This document shows, one piece after another, positions 27,586 to 37,032 of a stretch of DNA of 64,000 nt (position 1 is the first letter of the stretch; each line of letters opens with the position of its first letter). Below the pieces are notes generated by a model that made no database searches, was not told where the DNA came from, and saw only the letters and a program-made list of their open reading frames with translations. This DNA comes from Burkholderiales bacterium (GTDB lineage Bacteria; Pseudomonadota; Gammaproteobacteria; Burkholderiales; Burkholderiaceae), in assembly GCA_021287185.1 (NCBI GenBank), contig JAJTAZ010000011.1, positions 248,001 to 312,000 on the forward strand, written 5' to 3'. A program made the position numbers and the translations under genes.

Positions 27586-27613
27586 TATTACATGGTTTTG
27601 TTTATCTTGTAAA
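27585..27613 (-). promoter_or_regulatory. Sigma-70 promoter of feoAB
   Basis: On the minus strand TTTACA and TAATAT are separated by 17 bases. The -10 is 39 bases before the feoA ATG. The Fur box lies on its downstream side and a second weaker half-box on its upstream side. Confidence 0.7.
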
Positions 27614-27628
27614 CGCGAATTATTATCA
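27614..27628 (-). promoter_or_regulatory. Second, weaker Fur-like half site upstream of feoAB
   Basis: Read on the plus strand, the right arm ATTATCA matches the Fur half site perfectly, while the left arm CGCGAAT matches at four of seven positions. It abuts the -35 element. It could extend Fur binding over the promoter, or be a chance match in an A/T-rich gap. Confidence 0.4.
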
Positions 27629-27678
27629 CTTTAGCCATGCCATCCATCCGAAAAATGATTTAGTCCAAATGCCATAAA

Positions 27679-27715
27679 AAAAACCTCGACCCATCACAAT
27701 CCAGTCGAGGTTTTT
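27679..27715 (-). terminator. Terminator of the liv operon
   Basis: A perfect 12-base inverted repeat (AAAAACCTCGAC and complement) with a 13-base loop ends in a T run on the minus strand, 21 bases past the livF stop. Confidence 0.88.
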
Positions 27716-27735
27716 CCAAATCCAGTCAGACAGCA

Positions 27736-28461
27736 CTACGCACCCAAATACGCTGCCTGTACTTTCGGGTCGGTCAATAAATCATGCGCATTGCCAGTCA
27801 TAATCATATTGCCAGAATCCATCACATAGCCACGGTCTGCGGCTTGCAAAGCCAAGTTCGCATTTTGCTCAACCAACACCACGGTGATGCCTTCTTTTGA
27901 CACCTTATCAATCACCTTGAAAATCACCTCGGTCAACACAGGCGATAAACCCATAGATGGCTCATCCAGTATCAATAATTTAGGTTGACTCATCAAGGCA
28001 CGTGCCATGGCCAACATCTGCTGCTCACCGCCCGACAAAGTCCCTGCCAACTGCGTGGCACGTTCTTTTAAACGAGGGAAGGTGTCGAATGCGTACTCCA
28101 CACCGCGCGCAAAAGCGGCTTTGTCATTGTGCAAGTACGCGCCCATTTGCAAATTTTCTACAATGGTCATTCGGGCAAACACACCACGCCCTTCGGGAAC
28201 CATGACCAAACCACGCTCCACCAAAGTCCAAGGCTTCACACCCTTGATGGATTGACCTTGGAACTGTACATCGCCGCTTTTATACGGCAACAAACCTGTG
28301 ATGGCTTTGAGCGTGGTGGTTTTTCCCGCGCCATTTGCACCAATCAGTGTAATCAATTCGCCTTCATACACATCCATATCCACGCCTTTAACCGCTTGGA
28401 TACCGCCGTAGGCAACTTGTAATCCTTTGATGCTTAAAATTGGTTGCTTTGTTGTGTTCAT
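27736..28461 (-). CDS. livF: Branched-chain amino acid ABC transporter ATPase LivF
   Basis: This is one of the two ATPases of the Liv/HAAT importer for leucine, isoleucine, valine or related amino acids. Walker A GANGAGKTT is near 38-46, the signature is LSGGEQQML, and Walker B is LLILDEPSMGLSP. The 241-residue length and the tail (VQAAYLGA) are typical of LivF. It overlaps livG by one base and is the last gene before the terminator. Confidence 0.93.
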   Translation of the reverse strand: MNTTKQPILSIKGLQVAYGGIQAVKGVDMDVYEGELITLIGANGAGKTTTLKAITGLLPYKSGDVQFQGQSIKGVKPWTLVERGLVMVPEGRGVFARMTIVENLQMGAYLHNDKAAFARGVEYAFDTFPRLKERATQLAGTLSGGEQQMLAMARALMSQPKLLILDEPSMGLSPVLTEVIFKVIDKVSKEGITVVLVEQNANLALQAADRGYVMDSGNMIMTGNAHDLLTDPKVQAAYLGA

Positions 28462-29237
28462 CAGTGTCCTCCGCCCAAATACGCCTCAATGACTTTCGGG
28501 TCTTTACGTACATTTTCAGGTAAACCCTGCGCGAGGATTTTACCGTAATCCAATACCGTCATTTCATCACACAGTCCCATAACCAATTTTACATCGTGCT
28601 CGATAATAAGGATGGTGACACCGTCGTTGCTGATTTTGCGCAACAATTGGGTCAACTCGACTTTCTCCGTGGCGTTCATCCCCGCCGCAGGCTCATCCAA
28701 TGCCAATAATTTTGGATCGGTTGCCAGCGCGCGTGCAATTTCCAAACGGCGTTGATGACCGTAAGACAAATTGCGTGACACATAGTCGTGGTATTTGCCA
28801 ATGCCGACATATTCGAGCAATTCCATCGCGCGATCGCGTATGGCTTTTTCTTCAGCTTTGACTGATTTTAAACCCAGAATCGAACCGAGCACACCACCGT
28901 GCGTACGCACGTGGCGACCCACCATGACGTTTTCAACTGCGGTCATTTGACCAAACAGACGAATGTTTTGGAAAGTACGGGCAACCCCAGCTTTGGCCAC
29001 CTCATGAACCGCGGTCGGTTCATAAGGTTTGCCATCGAGGATAAATTCTCCCGCATCTGGCTCATACAAACCTGTAATCACATTAAAAAAGGTGGTTTTA
29101 CCCGCACCATTCGGGCCGATTAAACCATACACCGTGTTTTTCTTGACCTCAAGTCCAACATCCGACAAGGCCTTTAGACCACCAAAACTTTTGTACACGC
29201 CCTTGACTGAGAGCATAACATTTTGATTACTCATCAT
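28461..29237 (-). CDS. livG: Branched-chain amino acid ABC transporter ATPase LivG
   Basis: This is the second ATPase of the importer. Walker A GPNGAGKTT is near 38-46, followed by the LivG-type insertion with ARTFQNIRLFGQMTAVENVMV. The signature LSYGHQRRLEIARAL is the LivG variant of LSGGQ, and Walker B is LLALDEPAAGMN. The 258 residues match the family. Two adjacent ATG codons could start it. Confidence 0.93.
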   Translation of the reverse strand: MMSNQNVMLSVKGVYKSFGGLKALSDVGLEVKKNTVYGLIGPNGAGKTTFFNVITGLYEPDAGEFILDGKPYEPTAVHEVAKAGVARTFQNIRLFGQMTAVENVMVGRHVRTHGGVLGSILGLKSVKAEEKAIRDRAMELLEYVGIGKYHDYVSRNLSYGHQRRLEIARALATDPKLLALDEPAAGMNATEKVELTQLLRKISNDGVTILIIEHDVKLVMGLCDEMTVLDYGKILAQGLPENVRKDPKVIEAYLGGGH

Positions 29238-29250
29238 TATTCCTCTCTAT

Positions 29251-30402
29251 TTAAGCGGTTGCATTGTTTGCTGGTTTATCGGCGGGCGTGTCCACATCTT
29301 TTTTGTTTTCACGCTCAGGTGTCGGCCACAGGCCTTTGGGGCGATACAACATAATTAAAACCATGGACATACCCAAGATAAATTGACGCACAATCGCGGT
29401 ATCAATCCAAATTTTACCCAGCATATTGCGTTGGAACGGCTCAACCGTAAAGCGCAAAAACTCAGGCAAGGTGTATAGAATAATTGCACCCAATACCACG
29501 CCAGGAATATGCCCCATACCGCCCAAAACCACCATCGCCAAAATCACAATGGATTCAAGGAACGAGAATGACTCTGGTGAAATAAAACCTTGGAACGCTG
29601 CAAACATACCGCCCGCCACGCCACCAAAGGTCGCGCCGAGTGAGAACGCCAGTAATTTGATGTTGCGCACGTTGATGCCCATCGCTTTTGCGGCAATGTC
29701 ATCCTCACGCAAAGCCATCCAAGCGCGACCCAAACGTGATTTTTGTAAACGGTAACAAATCACAATCGTCACAATCGCCAACGCCAAGAACAAATAGTAG
29801 TACAAAAACTCTTTGGTCAAATCAATGCCACCGATGGTCAGTGTTCTGTCCAATGGATAACCAAACACCGTCACAGGGTCAATTCGATTGATGCCGCGCG
29901 GCCCATTGGTAATGTTAAAACCTGTTTTGCCCCAGTTATTCATGAAAATACGAATGATTTCACCAAAGCCCAAAGTCACCAAAGCCAAATAATCACCACG
30001 CAGTTTCAAAATCGGTGTACCGAGCATAATCCCAGCCAAGGCTGCCAAACCCGCACCCAAAGGCACAATCACCCACAGTGGGATGTGCAGACCGTTCGGG
30101 AAGTGCTGTGCAAAAAAGGCAAAATTATCCGATAAATGCGTGGATGACAACAAAGCCACCATATACGCACCGACCGCATAAAACGCCACATAACCCAAGT
30201 CAAGCAAGCCCGCAAAACCGACCACAATGTTTAAGCCCAAAGCGAGCATCACATACAACAAGGCCATATCGATAATACGCACCCACGTTGTACCGCCCAA
30301 CTCTTTGGCAATAAATGGCATCAGTGCCAAAAGCGCAATACAAATCACCAAACCGAATATAGATTGTTTGGGATTGAGTTGTTTGAGAAATTTATTCATC
30401 AT
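29251..30402 (-). CDS. livM: Branched-chain amino acid ABC transporter permease LivM
   Basis: LivM is one of two permeases of the importer. The protein has about 10 hydrophobic segments in 383 residues. It contains the coupling-helix region SRLGRAWMALREDDIAAKAMGI and the permease motif near FAAFQGFISPESFSFLESI (quoted in part). A polar, lysine-rich C-terminal tail follows the last helix. It lies 13 bases before livG and 17 bases after livH. Confidence 0.92.
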   Translation of the reverse strand: MMNKFLKQLNPKQSIFGLVICIALLALMPFIAKELGGTTWVRIIDMALLYVMLALGLNIVVGFAGLLDLGYVAFYAVGAYMVALLSSTHLSDNFAFFAQHFPNGLHIPLWVIVPLGAGLAALAGIMLGTPILKLRGDYLALVTLGFGEIIRIFMNNWGKTGFNITNGPRGINRIDPVTVFGYPLDRTLTIGGIDLTKEFLYYYLFLALAIVTIVICYRLQKSRLGRAWMALREDDIAAKAMGINVRNIKLLAFSLGATFGGVAGGMFAAFQGFISPESFSFLESIVILAMVVLGGMGHIPGVVLGAIILYTLPEFLRFTVEPFQRNMLGKIWIDTAIVRQFILGMSMVLIMLYRPKGLWPTPERENKKDVDTPADKPANNATA

Positions 30403-30419
30403 TTGCTCCTCATCCCTAA

Positions 30420-31334
30420 TTAAGCACGGTCAGCGACACGTTGACCCAACAGTCCAGAAGGTCGGAAAATCAACACGCAGACCAGAACCACGAAAGCAAA
30501 CACGTCCTCATACTCCGCGCTGATGTAGCCTGCACCCATCGCCTCAACCAAACCAAGCACCAAACCACCCACCAGTGCGCCAGGAATATTACCAATCCCG
30601 CCCAATACTGCCGCGATAAACGCCTTCATCCCAGGAATAAAGCCCATGTAAAAATGCACTTTGCCGCCATAGTTGGTCGCAAATAAAATCCCAGCAACAG
30701 CCGCCAGTGCCGCACCAATCATGAAGGTCGCTGAAATCACACGATTGGGGTTAATGCCCATCAAACTGGCGACATTGACGTTTTCACTCGTAGCACGCAT
30801 TGCGCGACCCAATTTGGTGTGGTTAACCAACCAAAACAATCCACCCATCATCACGAATGCCACGATAAAGATAATGACTTCACGCAAAGTGATGCCAACA
30901 TTGCCGAATAATTGTATGCGTTGCGAAGGCAATACTTCTGGGAAACGGAAATGCTCCAAGCCCCAAATTTGCATGGCGATTGCTTGCAAAACAAAGGACA
31001 TCCCAATCGCAGTAATCAAGGGCGCCAATTTAGGTGCGTGACGCAATGGACGATAGGCCAGACGTTCAATTGAATAACTGGTGAACATACACACCAACAT
31101 CGCAGCCAGCGTGGCAATAATCAAAGACAAAATTGAGGAAAACCCCATGCCAAGCAAAAGGGTCGATACCGTCATGGCGACCATCGCGCCAATCATGAAT
31201 ACTTCACCATGAGCAAAGTTGATAATTCCTAAAATACCATAAACCATGGTATAACCAAGCGCAATCATGGCGTACAAACTGCCTTTGACCAAGCCGTTAA
31301 TTAGTTGTTGTATGAATAAGTCGAATGCACTCAC
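30420..31334 (-). CDS. livH: Branched-chain amino acid ABC transporter permease LivH
   Basis: LivH is the other permease. The start is GTG at 31334: AAGGAG lies seven bases upstream and the protein then begins SAFDLFIQQLINGLVKGSLY, as in the family. The frame stays open to 31460, but the extra 42 residues have no family support. The 304 residues carry about eight helices and the EAA-like loop TKLGRAMRATSENVNVASLM. The C-terminus VLIFRPSGLLGQ is typical. Confidence 0.93.
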   Translation of the reverse strand: MSAFDLFIQQLINGLVKGSLYAMIALGYTMVYGILGIINFAHGEVFMIGAMVAMTVSTLLLGMGFSSILSLIIATLAAMLVCMFTSYSIERLAYRPLRHAPKLAPLITAIGMSFVLQAIAMQIWGLEHFRFPEVLPSQRIQLFGNVGITLREVIIFIVAFVMMGGLFWLVNHTKLGRAMRATSENVNVASLMGINPNRVISATFMIGAALAAVAGILFATNYGGKVHFYMGFIPGMKAFIAAVLGGIGNIPGALVGGLVLGLVEAMGAGYISAEYEDVFAFVVLVCVLIFRPSGLLGQRVADRA

Positions 31335-31507
31335 TGTCGCACTCCTTTTTAATTGAAATAATTGTCTAATTTGCCGTGAAACTATGTGTGAAATAGAATC
31401 GTGTATTCGTTGATTAGATTTATCTGTGTGATTGAGTACAAAATTCCGCGCCACTGTCATTTAATGACAATCGCACTTTTTTGCTACGAATAACTCTATG
31501 CAAAAGT

Positions 31508-31533
31508 GAAGCCTCAGCGCGTGCTGAGGCTTC
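31508..31533 (-). terminator. Hairpin between livK and livH
   Basis: A perfect 11-base-pair stem (GAAGCCTCAGC and complement) has a 4-base loop and lies 17 bases after the livK stop. Only a short T run follows. A hairpin here is likely to stabilise the abundant livK message and to let only part of the transcripts continue into livHMGF (inference). Confidence 0.65.
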
Positions 31534-31549
31534 AAGTGTGACATTAAAA

Positions 31550-32740
31550 TTATTGAACCACGTCTTTCACGTCTTTTTTATCTGTGATTTCATAAATGGT
31601 AATTGCACCACCCTTGATATCACCTTTTTCATCAAACGCGATTGGACCAATCAAGCCTTGGAAATTCACTTTAGGCATTGCCGCAGCGATGGCTTCTGGG
31701 TCAACCGATTGTGCAATCTTAATCGCTTCTACCAAGGTGTAAACGCCATCATAAGAGAATGGAGAGTAGATTTGAACTTTTTGACCTGGGAAGGCTTTTT
31801 CGTAGTTCGCAGTGAACTCAGCACCTTTGGCCATTTTTGACAATGGGAAACCCGCTTCAGAACAAATCGCGCCTTTTCCTGCAGGGCCTGACAATTCGAT
31901 GAATTTTTCAGTACAAGCACCATCAGCCGCCGCCAATTTAGCAGTCATACCCAATTCGCGCATTTGTTTCACCAATGATGCAGCAGTATCGTCCATACCA
32001 CCCCAGAATACATAATCAGGGTTAGCAGCTTTGATTTTGGTTAACACCGCTTTAAAGTCAGTGGTTTTATCGGTTGCTGCTTCACGCGCCAAAACTTTAC
32101 CGCCATCGGCAGTGAAGGTTTTTTCAACTTGATCGGCCAAACCTTTACCGTATTGAGTCGCATCATCCAAAATCGCAATGGATTTACCACCTGATTTCAT
32201 GATGAATTTGGCCACTGCAGGGCCTTGTTGCGCATCGGTTGCCACCACACGGTATGAACTGACAGAACCTTTAGGTGTTTTATTGCCTTTGAGGGTGTAG
32301 TCAGGATTGGTTGACGATGGAGAAATTTGCACCAGACCTGCTTTGGCATACACGGCATTTGCTGGAATTGATACACCTGAATTCAAGTGACCTACAACGC
32401 CCACAACCTTAGCATCGACCAACTTTTGTGCCACGACAGGACCTTGTTTTGGATCGCCTGCATCGTCTTCACCGACGATTGCAAATTTTGCTATTTTATC
32501 GCCAACTTTCACGCCACCTTTGGCATTAATTTCTTGCACTGCCAAAATCGTACCGTTTTCATTGTCTTTACCCAAATGTGCAATACCACCAGTTTTCGGT
32601 GCGCCGCTACCAATTTTAACGCAGATTTCGTTGTCCGCTAACTTACCGCAAGCCGCATCAGCTGCTTTTTTATCACCACCGCCACAAGCTGCCAAGGCGA
32701 TGGCTGCGGTCAAAGGAATTAATTTAAAAATTGTGTGCAT
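31550..32740 (-). CDS. livK: Branched-chain amino acid-binding lipoprotein LivK/LivJ
   Basis: This is the periplasmic binding protein of the importer. The N-terminus MHTIFKLIPLTAAIALAAC ends in a lipobox, so it should be lipid-anchored, unlike the soluble E. coli LivJ. The type I periplasmic-binding fold begins with VKIGSGAPKTGGIAHLGKDN and contains the ISPSSTNPDYT motif. The ATG at 32740 has GGAG nine bases upstream; an in-frame ATG at 32791 is rejected because it hides the signal sequence. The 396 residues are usual. The ligand is inferred from the operon. Confidence 0.93.
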   Translation of the reverse strand: MHTIFKLIPLTAAIALAACGGGDKKAADAACGKLADNEICVKIGSGAPKTGGIAHLGKDNENGTILAVQEINAKGGVKVGDKIAKFAIVGEDDAGDPKQGPVVAQKLVDAKVVGVVGHLNSGVSIPANAVYAKAGLVQISPSSTNPDYTLKGNKTPKGSVSSYRVVATDAQQGPAVAKFIMKSGGKSIAILDDATQYGKGLADQVEKTFTADGGKVLAREAATDKTTDFKAVLTKIKAANPDYVFWGGMDDTAASLVKQMRELGMTAKLAAADGACTEKFIELSGPAGKGAICSEAGFPLSKMAKGAEFTANYEKAFPGQKVQIYSPFSYDGVYTLVEAIKIAQSVDPEAIAAAMPKVNFQGLIGPIAFDEKGDIKGGAITIYEITDKKDVKDVVQ

Positions 32741-32844
32741 ATTTTTTCTCCAAAAGTTAGACGTTACGCTTTTTCTCAAATCGCTCGCCATTAAAAAGTG
32801 TCGTGCACAAATGACCAGTACAGCGACGACACATGGGCACGATT

Positions 32845-32873
32845 ATTATGCAGATGTTGTTTAAAAAGCAAGT
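32845..32873 (-). promoter_or_regulatory. Candidate promoter of the liv operon
   Basis: On the minus strand CATAAT lies 15-16 bases after a TTGC-containing -35-like element. It leaves a leader of about 95 bases before livK. The match is moderate. The rest of the 273-base gap between livK and dedA is A/T-rich and shows no other feature. Confidence 0.35.
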
Positions 32874-33013
32874 CTTAAACGCATCTTTTCGCCATATTTT
32901 TGCTACAAAACAGTGCAACAACGCATTTTCAGTGTTTTATGAAATAAATCCCATAAAAACAAGTAATATTTTTAAAAATTAACAAATAACCACATAAATT
33001 ATCATCAATATAC

Positions 33014-33682
33014 TTATTGCTTCTTTTTCGCGGTCATCCGCCAAATCAGACCCGCAATCACAGGCACAAATGCTGCGGCAAAACCAATCAGAGCAATGGT
33101 ACTCAAATGTTCTTTAATCGCGATACGGTAACCAAATAAAGTAAATTCAAATTGTCCAAAAAAATACCCGCCCCATACAAATAAAACCACCCATAAAGTT
33201 GCGCCTAAAATATTCCATTTTTGAAATTTACCAAATGACATCTCCGAAATCCCCGCGACAAACGGCACAAAGGTGCGTATCACAGGTAAAAATCGTGCCA
33301 TCACCAAAGCCTTGCCACCATGTTTTTCATAAAAATCATGGGTCTTGCGCAAATGTTCGTGCGAGAACCAACGGGTGTCAATGTCGTAAGCCTTGTGTCC
33401 AATTTTACTGCCAACCCAGTAATTCACGGTATTGCCCAAAACCGCTGCAAAAATCAATAAAAAGGTCAGCAACCACGCATTCATCAGCCCATCGGCGGAC
33501 AAAGCCCCCGCCAAAAACAACAATGAATCCCCTGGCAAAAACGGGAACACCACCAAACCCGTTTCGCTAAAAATTACCGTGAACAAAATTCCGTAAATGT
33601 ACGTGCCATATTGAATCACCAATTCACGCAACTGCTCATCGATGTGCAACATGATGTTCAACAAAGTTTGAATCGAATCCAA
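33014..33682 (-). CDS. DedA-family membrane protein
   Basis: DedA/SNARE-associated proteins are inner-membrane proteins linked to undecaprenyl-phosphate recycling and lipid flipping. The 222-residue protein has the family motifs FSETGLVVFPFLPGDSLLF near 40-58, GNTVNYWVGSKIG near 82-94 and the basic/acidic core LVMARFLPVIRTFVPFVAG near 125-143, with about five hydrophobic segments. It stands alone between livK and ppk2. The exact substrate is not shown. Confidence 0.88.
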   Translation of the reverse strand: MDSIQTLLNIMLHIDEQLRELVIQYGTYIYGILFTVIFSETGLVVFPFLPGDSLLFLAGALSADGLMNAWLLTFLLIFAAVLGNTVNYWVGSKIGHKAYDIDTRWFSHEHLRKTHDFYEKHGGKALVMARFLPVIRTFVPFVAGISEMSFGKFQKWNILGATLWVVLFVWGGYFFGQFEFTLFGYRIAIKEHLSTIALIGFAAAFVPVIAGLIWRMTAKKKQ

Positions 33683-33847
33683 AATTATTCCTCTTAGGCT
33701 GTATTAATCAAAAATCGTGCGCATGATAGCACGCCCTTTTGTGAGAATGATGTAAAAACAATCCACCAAAAATCCCCTTGCCGACCACACAAGGACAGTC
33801 AAACAATATTTCATCAATTTGTCATCATCAGGTGTGCCCATGTTTTT

Positions 33848-33853
33848 TATAAT
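33848..33853 (+). promoter_or_regulatory. Candidate -10 element of ppk2
   Basis: A perfect TATAAT lies 22 bases before the ppk2 ATG. TTGTCA is present upstream, but 23 bases away, which is too far for a standard -35. The leader would be very short. The rest of the 193-base gap shows nothing clear. Confidence 0.4.
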
Positions 33854-33875
33854 TCATATTTTTTGGAAGTGAAAT

Positions 33876-34784
33876 ATGACAGGCATGCACCCATCTATGC
33901 AGGCGTGGTACGCCCAACTTTCCTCAGAAATCATGGATGATTATGACGAATTTTTGGAAATGGAGTTAGAGGACATTGACACTCAAGGCGAGCATTTGTC
34001 CTCGGACTCAACACTTGATAGAGGGATTTATTTTAAGGAGTTGTTGCGTTTACAAGCTGAATTGGTCAAATTGCAGGACTGGATTCAACACACCAAACAA
34101 AAAGTGGTGGTGATTTTTGAAGGACGCGATGCCGCAGGTAAAGGCGGCGTAATCAAACGCATCACTCAGCGACTCAATCCACGTGTGGTGCGTGTGGCTG
34201 CGTTACCCGCACCAAATAACCGTGAACGCACACAGTGGTATTTTCAACGCTATGTCTCGCACCTACCTGCCGGCGGTGAGATGGTGATTTTCGATCGCAG
34301 TTGGTACAACCGTGCAGGGGTCGAAAAAGTCATGGGATTTTGTACCGACGATGAGTATGAAGAGTTTTTCCGTTCGGTCACTGAGTTTGAAAAAATGCTG
34401 GCACGCTCCAACATCCGAATTTTCAAATACTGGTTTTCTATTTCGGACGAAGAGCAACACAAACGATTTTTGAGCCGACTCAACGACCCGCTCAAGCAAT
34501 GGAAGTTTTCTGCAATGGATTTAGAAAGCCGCCGTCGCTGGGAGGCCTACACCCAAGCCAAAGAAATCATGCTTGAGCGCAGCCACATCCCCGAAGCACC
34601 TTGGTGGGTGGTTCCAGCCGTGGACAAAAAACGTGCACGGTTAAATTGCATCAATCATTTGTTGGAACAAATGCCTTATCAAGAAATCGACCGCCCACAA
34701 ATTGAACTGCCTGAACGCACACGCCACCCCGATTATGCCCGTCATCCAGTGCCAGATTCGATGATTGTACCCGATCGGTATTAA
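33876..34784 (+). CDS. ppk2: Polyphosphate kinase 2
   Basis: PPK2 transfers phosphate between polyphosphate and nucleotides (class I enzymes phosphorylate GDP/ADP). Walker A FEGRDAAGKGG is at 81-91, Walker B MVIFDRSWYNRAGVE near 138-152, and the lid region has KFSAMDLESRRRWEAYT. The 302 residues with one domain fit class I. The first 55 residues are acidic. GGAAG lies eight bases before the ATG. It stands alone. Confidence 0.93.
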   Translation: MTGMHPSMQAWYAQLSSEIMDDYDEFLEMELEDIDTQGEHLSSDSTLDRGIYFKELLRLQAELVKLQDWIQHTKQKVVVIFEGRDAAGKGGVIKRITQRLNPRVVRVAALPAPNNRERTQWYFQRYVSHLPAGGEMVIFDRSWYNRAGVEKVMGFCTDDEYEEFFRSVTEFEKMLARSNIRIFKYWFSISDEEQHKRFLSRLNDPLKQWKFSAMDLESRRRWEAYTQAKEIMLERSHIPEAPWWVVPAVDKKRARLNCINHLLEQMPYQEIDRPQIELPERTRHPDYARHPVPDSMIVPDRY

Positions 34785-34808
34785 ATCATTGGCAGGTGTC
34801 CACGCACA

Positions 34809-34829
34809 GGGTTCGTCATTTGCGAACCC
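34809..34829 (+). terminator. Possible terminator after ppk2
   Basis: GGGTTCG and CGAACCC form a 7-base-pair stem with a 7-base loop, 24 bases after the ppk2 stop. The following tract has few T residues, so termination would be weak. Confidence 0.4.
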
Positions 34830-34866
34830 CAAGTTTGATTAATGTTGAGTTTTACCGCGCGGGTCA

Positions 34867-36930
34867 TCAAGCACTCAAACCGCTGTGCCGCAACAACGCA
34901 TCCACCTGTGGCTCACGACCAACAAAAGCTTTGAACGAGTCAATCGCTGGACGCGAACCCCCAACGGATAAAATTTCACGCCAGTATTTTTGCCCCAGTT
35001 CAGGATTGAGCAGCGGTGCACCTTGTGCGTGCACGGACTCAAACTGTGCGAACACATCCGCCGACAGCACTTCAGCCCATTTGTAGCTGAAATAACCCGC
35101 CGAATAACCGCCCGCAAAAATATGGCTGAAACTGTGCGCAAATCGGTTAAATTCTGGTACAGGAACAACCGACACCCGTTTGCGCACATCATTCATCATG
35201 CTAAAAATCAGTTCTTTGTGCTCAGGCACGTATTCAGCGTGTAGACGCAAATCGTACAAAGAGAACTCAACTTGGCGTAGCATCTGCATACCCGATTGAA
35301 AATTTTTCGCTGCCAACATTTTGTCAAACAATGCGCGTGGTAGCGCTTCTCCCGTTTGCGCGTGCGCGCTCATGCTCGCGAGCACCTCGTAATCCCAGCA
35401 GAAGTTTTCCATAAACTGGCTGGGTAGCTCGACCGCATCCCATTCCACCCCACGAATGCCCGACGCATCCATATCACCCACCTGTGTCAATAAATGATGC
35501 AGGGCGTGACCAGACTCATGAAATAACGTCAACAAATCATCGTGGTACAAATATGTATCGGTTTCATTCTGTAGGGGCGCAGTGAAATTGCACACCATGT
35601 GTGCCACGGGCGTTTGCACGGCCTCACCAATTTGGCGACGCACACGCACCTCATCCATCCACGCGCCCGAATTTTTTCCAGGGCGAGCGTATGGGTCTAA
35701 ATACACCCCACCGATGGTTTGACCATTGCTATTTTTCACTTCAAAATACTGCACATCTTTGTGCCAAACCTGCGCGTTGGGTTGCGCCACCAACTGAACT
35801 TTGAACAAAGACTCAATGACCCGAAACAAGCCCGCCAAAGATTTTTGCAAAGGGAAATAGTTTTTCACCTCTTGCTCAGAAAACGCGTATTGCTGCTCGC
35901 GCAGTTTCTCACTGGCATAGGGCACATCCCAAGCCTGCAAATCTTTAAGTTGCAAGTGAGTACTTGCAAATGCGCGCAGTTGCGCCATATCCTGCTCGGC
36001 AAAAGGTCGCGCCTTATCTGCCAAATCGAGTAAAAACTGGGTGACTTGAGGTACGGACTGCGCCATTTTAGACGCGAGTGAAACATCCGCATAATGGGCA
36101 TAGCCGAGCAAATGTGCCTCGCGTTGACGAATGTCCAGCAAGCGTTGCATGATGGGCGTATTGTCCAAACCCGCCTCGCCTAAATCCGAAGCGCGGGTCA
36201 CATTGGCACGATAAATGCGCTCGCGCAAAGCGCGGTCATCGGCATATTGCAAAACAGGAAAATAACTCGGATAGTGCAAAGTGATTTTGTAACCATCTTG
36301 CCCATCGGCAACCGCAGCTTCGCGCATCGCAATCACATTGTCCTCAGGCATCCCCGCCAACTCATCATGTCGTGCGTAATACGTATAGGCATTGGTCGCA
36401 TCCAAAACATTTTCAGAAAATTTCGCCTGTAATTGCGCCGCTTCGCTCGCCAATTGCGCATACTCAACACGCGCCGCCCCTTGGAGCAATGCGCCCGACA
36501 ATGCGAAATCACGCAATGCGTTGGTCACGATGCGCTGGCGCGTTGGCGTCAAACTTGAACACATGGGTTCTTTTGCCAAGGTTTGATAATGCGCCAAAAT
36601 ACGCTCGTTTTGACCCAACTCCGTCCAAAACTCGGTTACTTGTGGTAAAAATTCGTTGTACGCAGCGCGCCACTGCTCGTTATCAACCACGTGGTGCAAA
36701 TGGGTCACCACGCCCCACACGCGTGAGAGTGCTTCAACGGCATTGTTTAAATATTCGACAAAATTATCCCAATTCACCGCTTGTTCGTCCAAATGCTCGA
36801 CCACATTCATGGCTTGGCGCGCACGCGCCAGCGTGGTTTGCATGGCAAAAGCCACGTGTTCAGGTCGAATCTCTGCCCAACGCGGCACATCACTGAGATC
36901 CAGTAGTGGGTTATTTTCAAAACTTGTCAT
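34867..36930 (-). CDS. prlC: Oligopeptidase A
   Basis: PrlC is a cytoplasmic M3-family zinc metallopeptidase that degrades signal peptides and other short peptides. The zinc-binding HESGH of LFHESGHALHHLL is near residue 471, followed by the glutamate in GVEWDAVELPSQFMENF. The C-terminal FAGGYSAGYFSYKWAEVLSAD motif is also typical. The 687 residues are normal. The ATG at 36930 has GGG ten bases upstream; an ATG three codons earlier has no room for a binding site. It diverges from arsC. Confidence 0.95.
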   Translation of the reverse strand: MTSFENNPLLDLSDVPRWAEIRPEHVAFAMQTTLARARQAMNVVEHLDEQAVNWDNFVEYLNNAVEALSRVWGVVTHLHHVVDNEQWRAAYNEFLPQVTEFWTELGQNERILAHYQTLAKEPMCSSLTPTRQRIVTNALRDFALSGALLQGAARVEYAQLASEAAQLQAKFSENVLDATNAYTYYARHDELAGMPEDNVIAMREAAVADGQDGYKITLHYPSYFPVLQYADDRALRERIYRANVTRASDLGEAGLDNTPIMQRLLDIRQREAHLLGYAHYADVSLASKMAQSVPQVTQFLLDLADKARPFAEQDMAQLRAFASTHLQLKDLQAWDVPYASEKLREQQYAFSEQEVKNYFPLQKSLAGLFRVIESLFKVQLVAQPNAQVWHKDVQYFEVKNSNGQTIGGVYLDPYARPGKNSGAWMDEVRVRRQIGEAVQTPVAHMVCNFTAPLQNETDTYLYHDDLLTLFHESGHALHHLLTQVGDMDASGIRGVEWDAVELPSQFMENFCWDYEVLASMSAHAQTGEALPRALFDKMLAAKNFQSGMQMLRQVEFSLYDLRLHAEYVPEHKELIFSMMNDVRKRVSVVPVPEFNRFAHSFSHIFAGGYSAGYFSYKWAEVLSADVFAQFESVHAQGAPLLNPELGQKYWREILSVGGSRPAIDSFKAFVGREPQVDALLRHSGLSA

Positions 36931-36971
36931 TGCATACATCCCAAAAAATAGTCAACCTGCATTATGCCATC

Positions 36972-36999
36972 TTTGCTATTTTTAAGCGTGTAGTACAAT
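36972..36999 (+). promoter_or_regulatory. Candidate promoter of arsC
   Basis: TTTGCT and TACAAT are separated by 16 bases, with the -10 34 bases before the arsC ATG. The -10 is good and the -35 weak. Confidence 0.4.
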
Positions 37000-37032
37000 G
37001 GCGCATTCAATCAACTGGCATCAGGAAATGAC

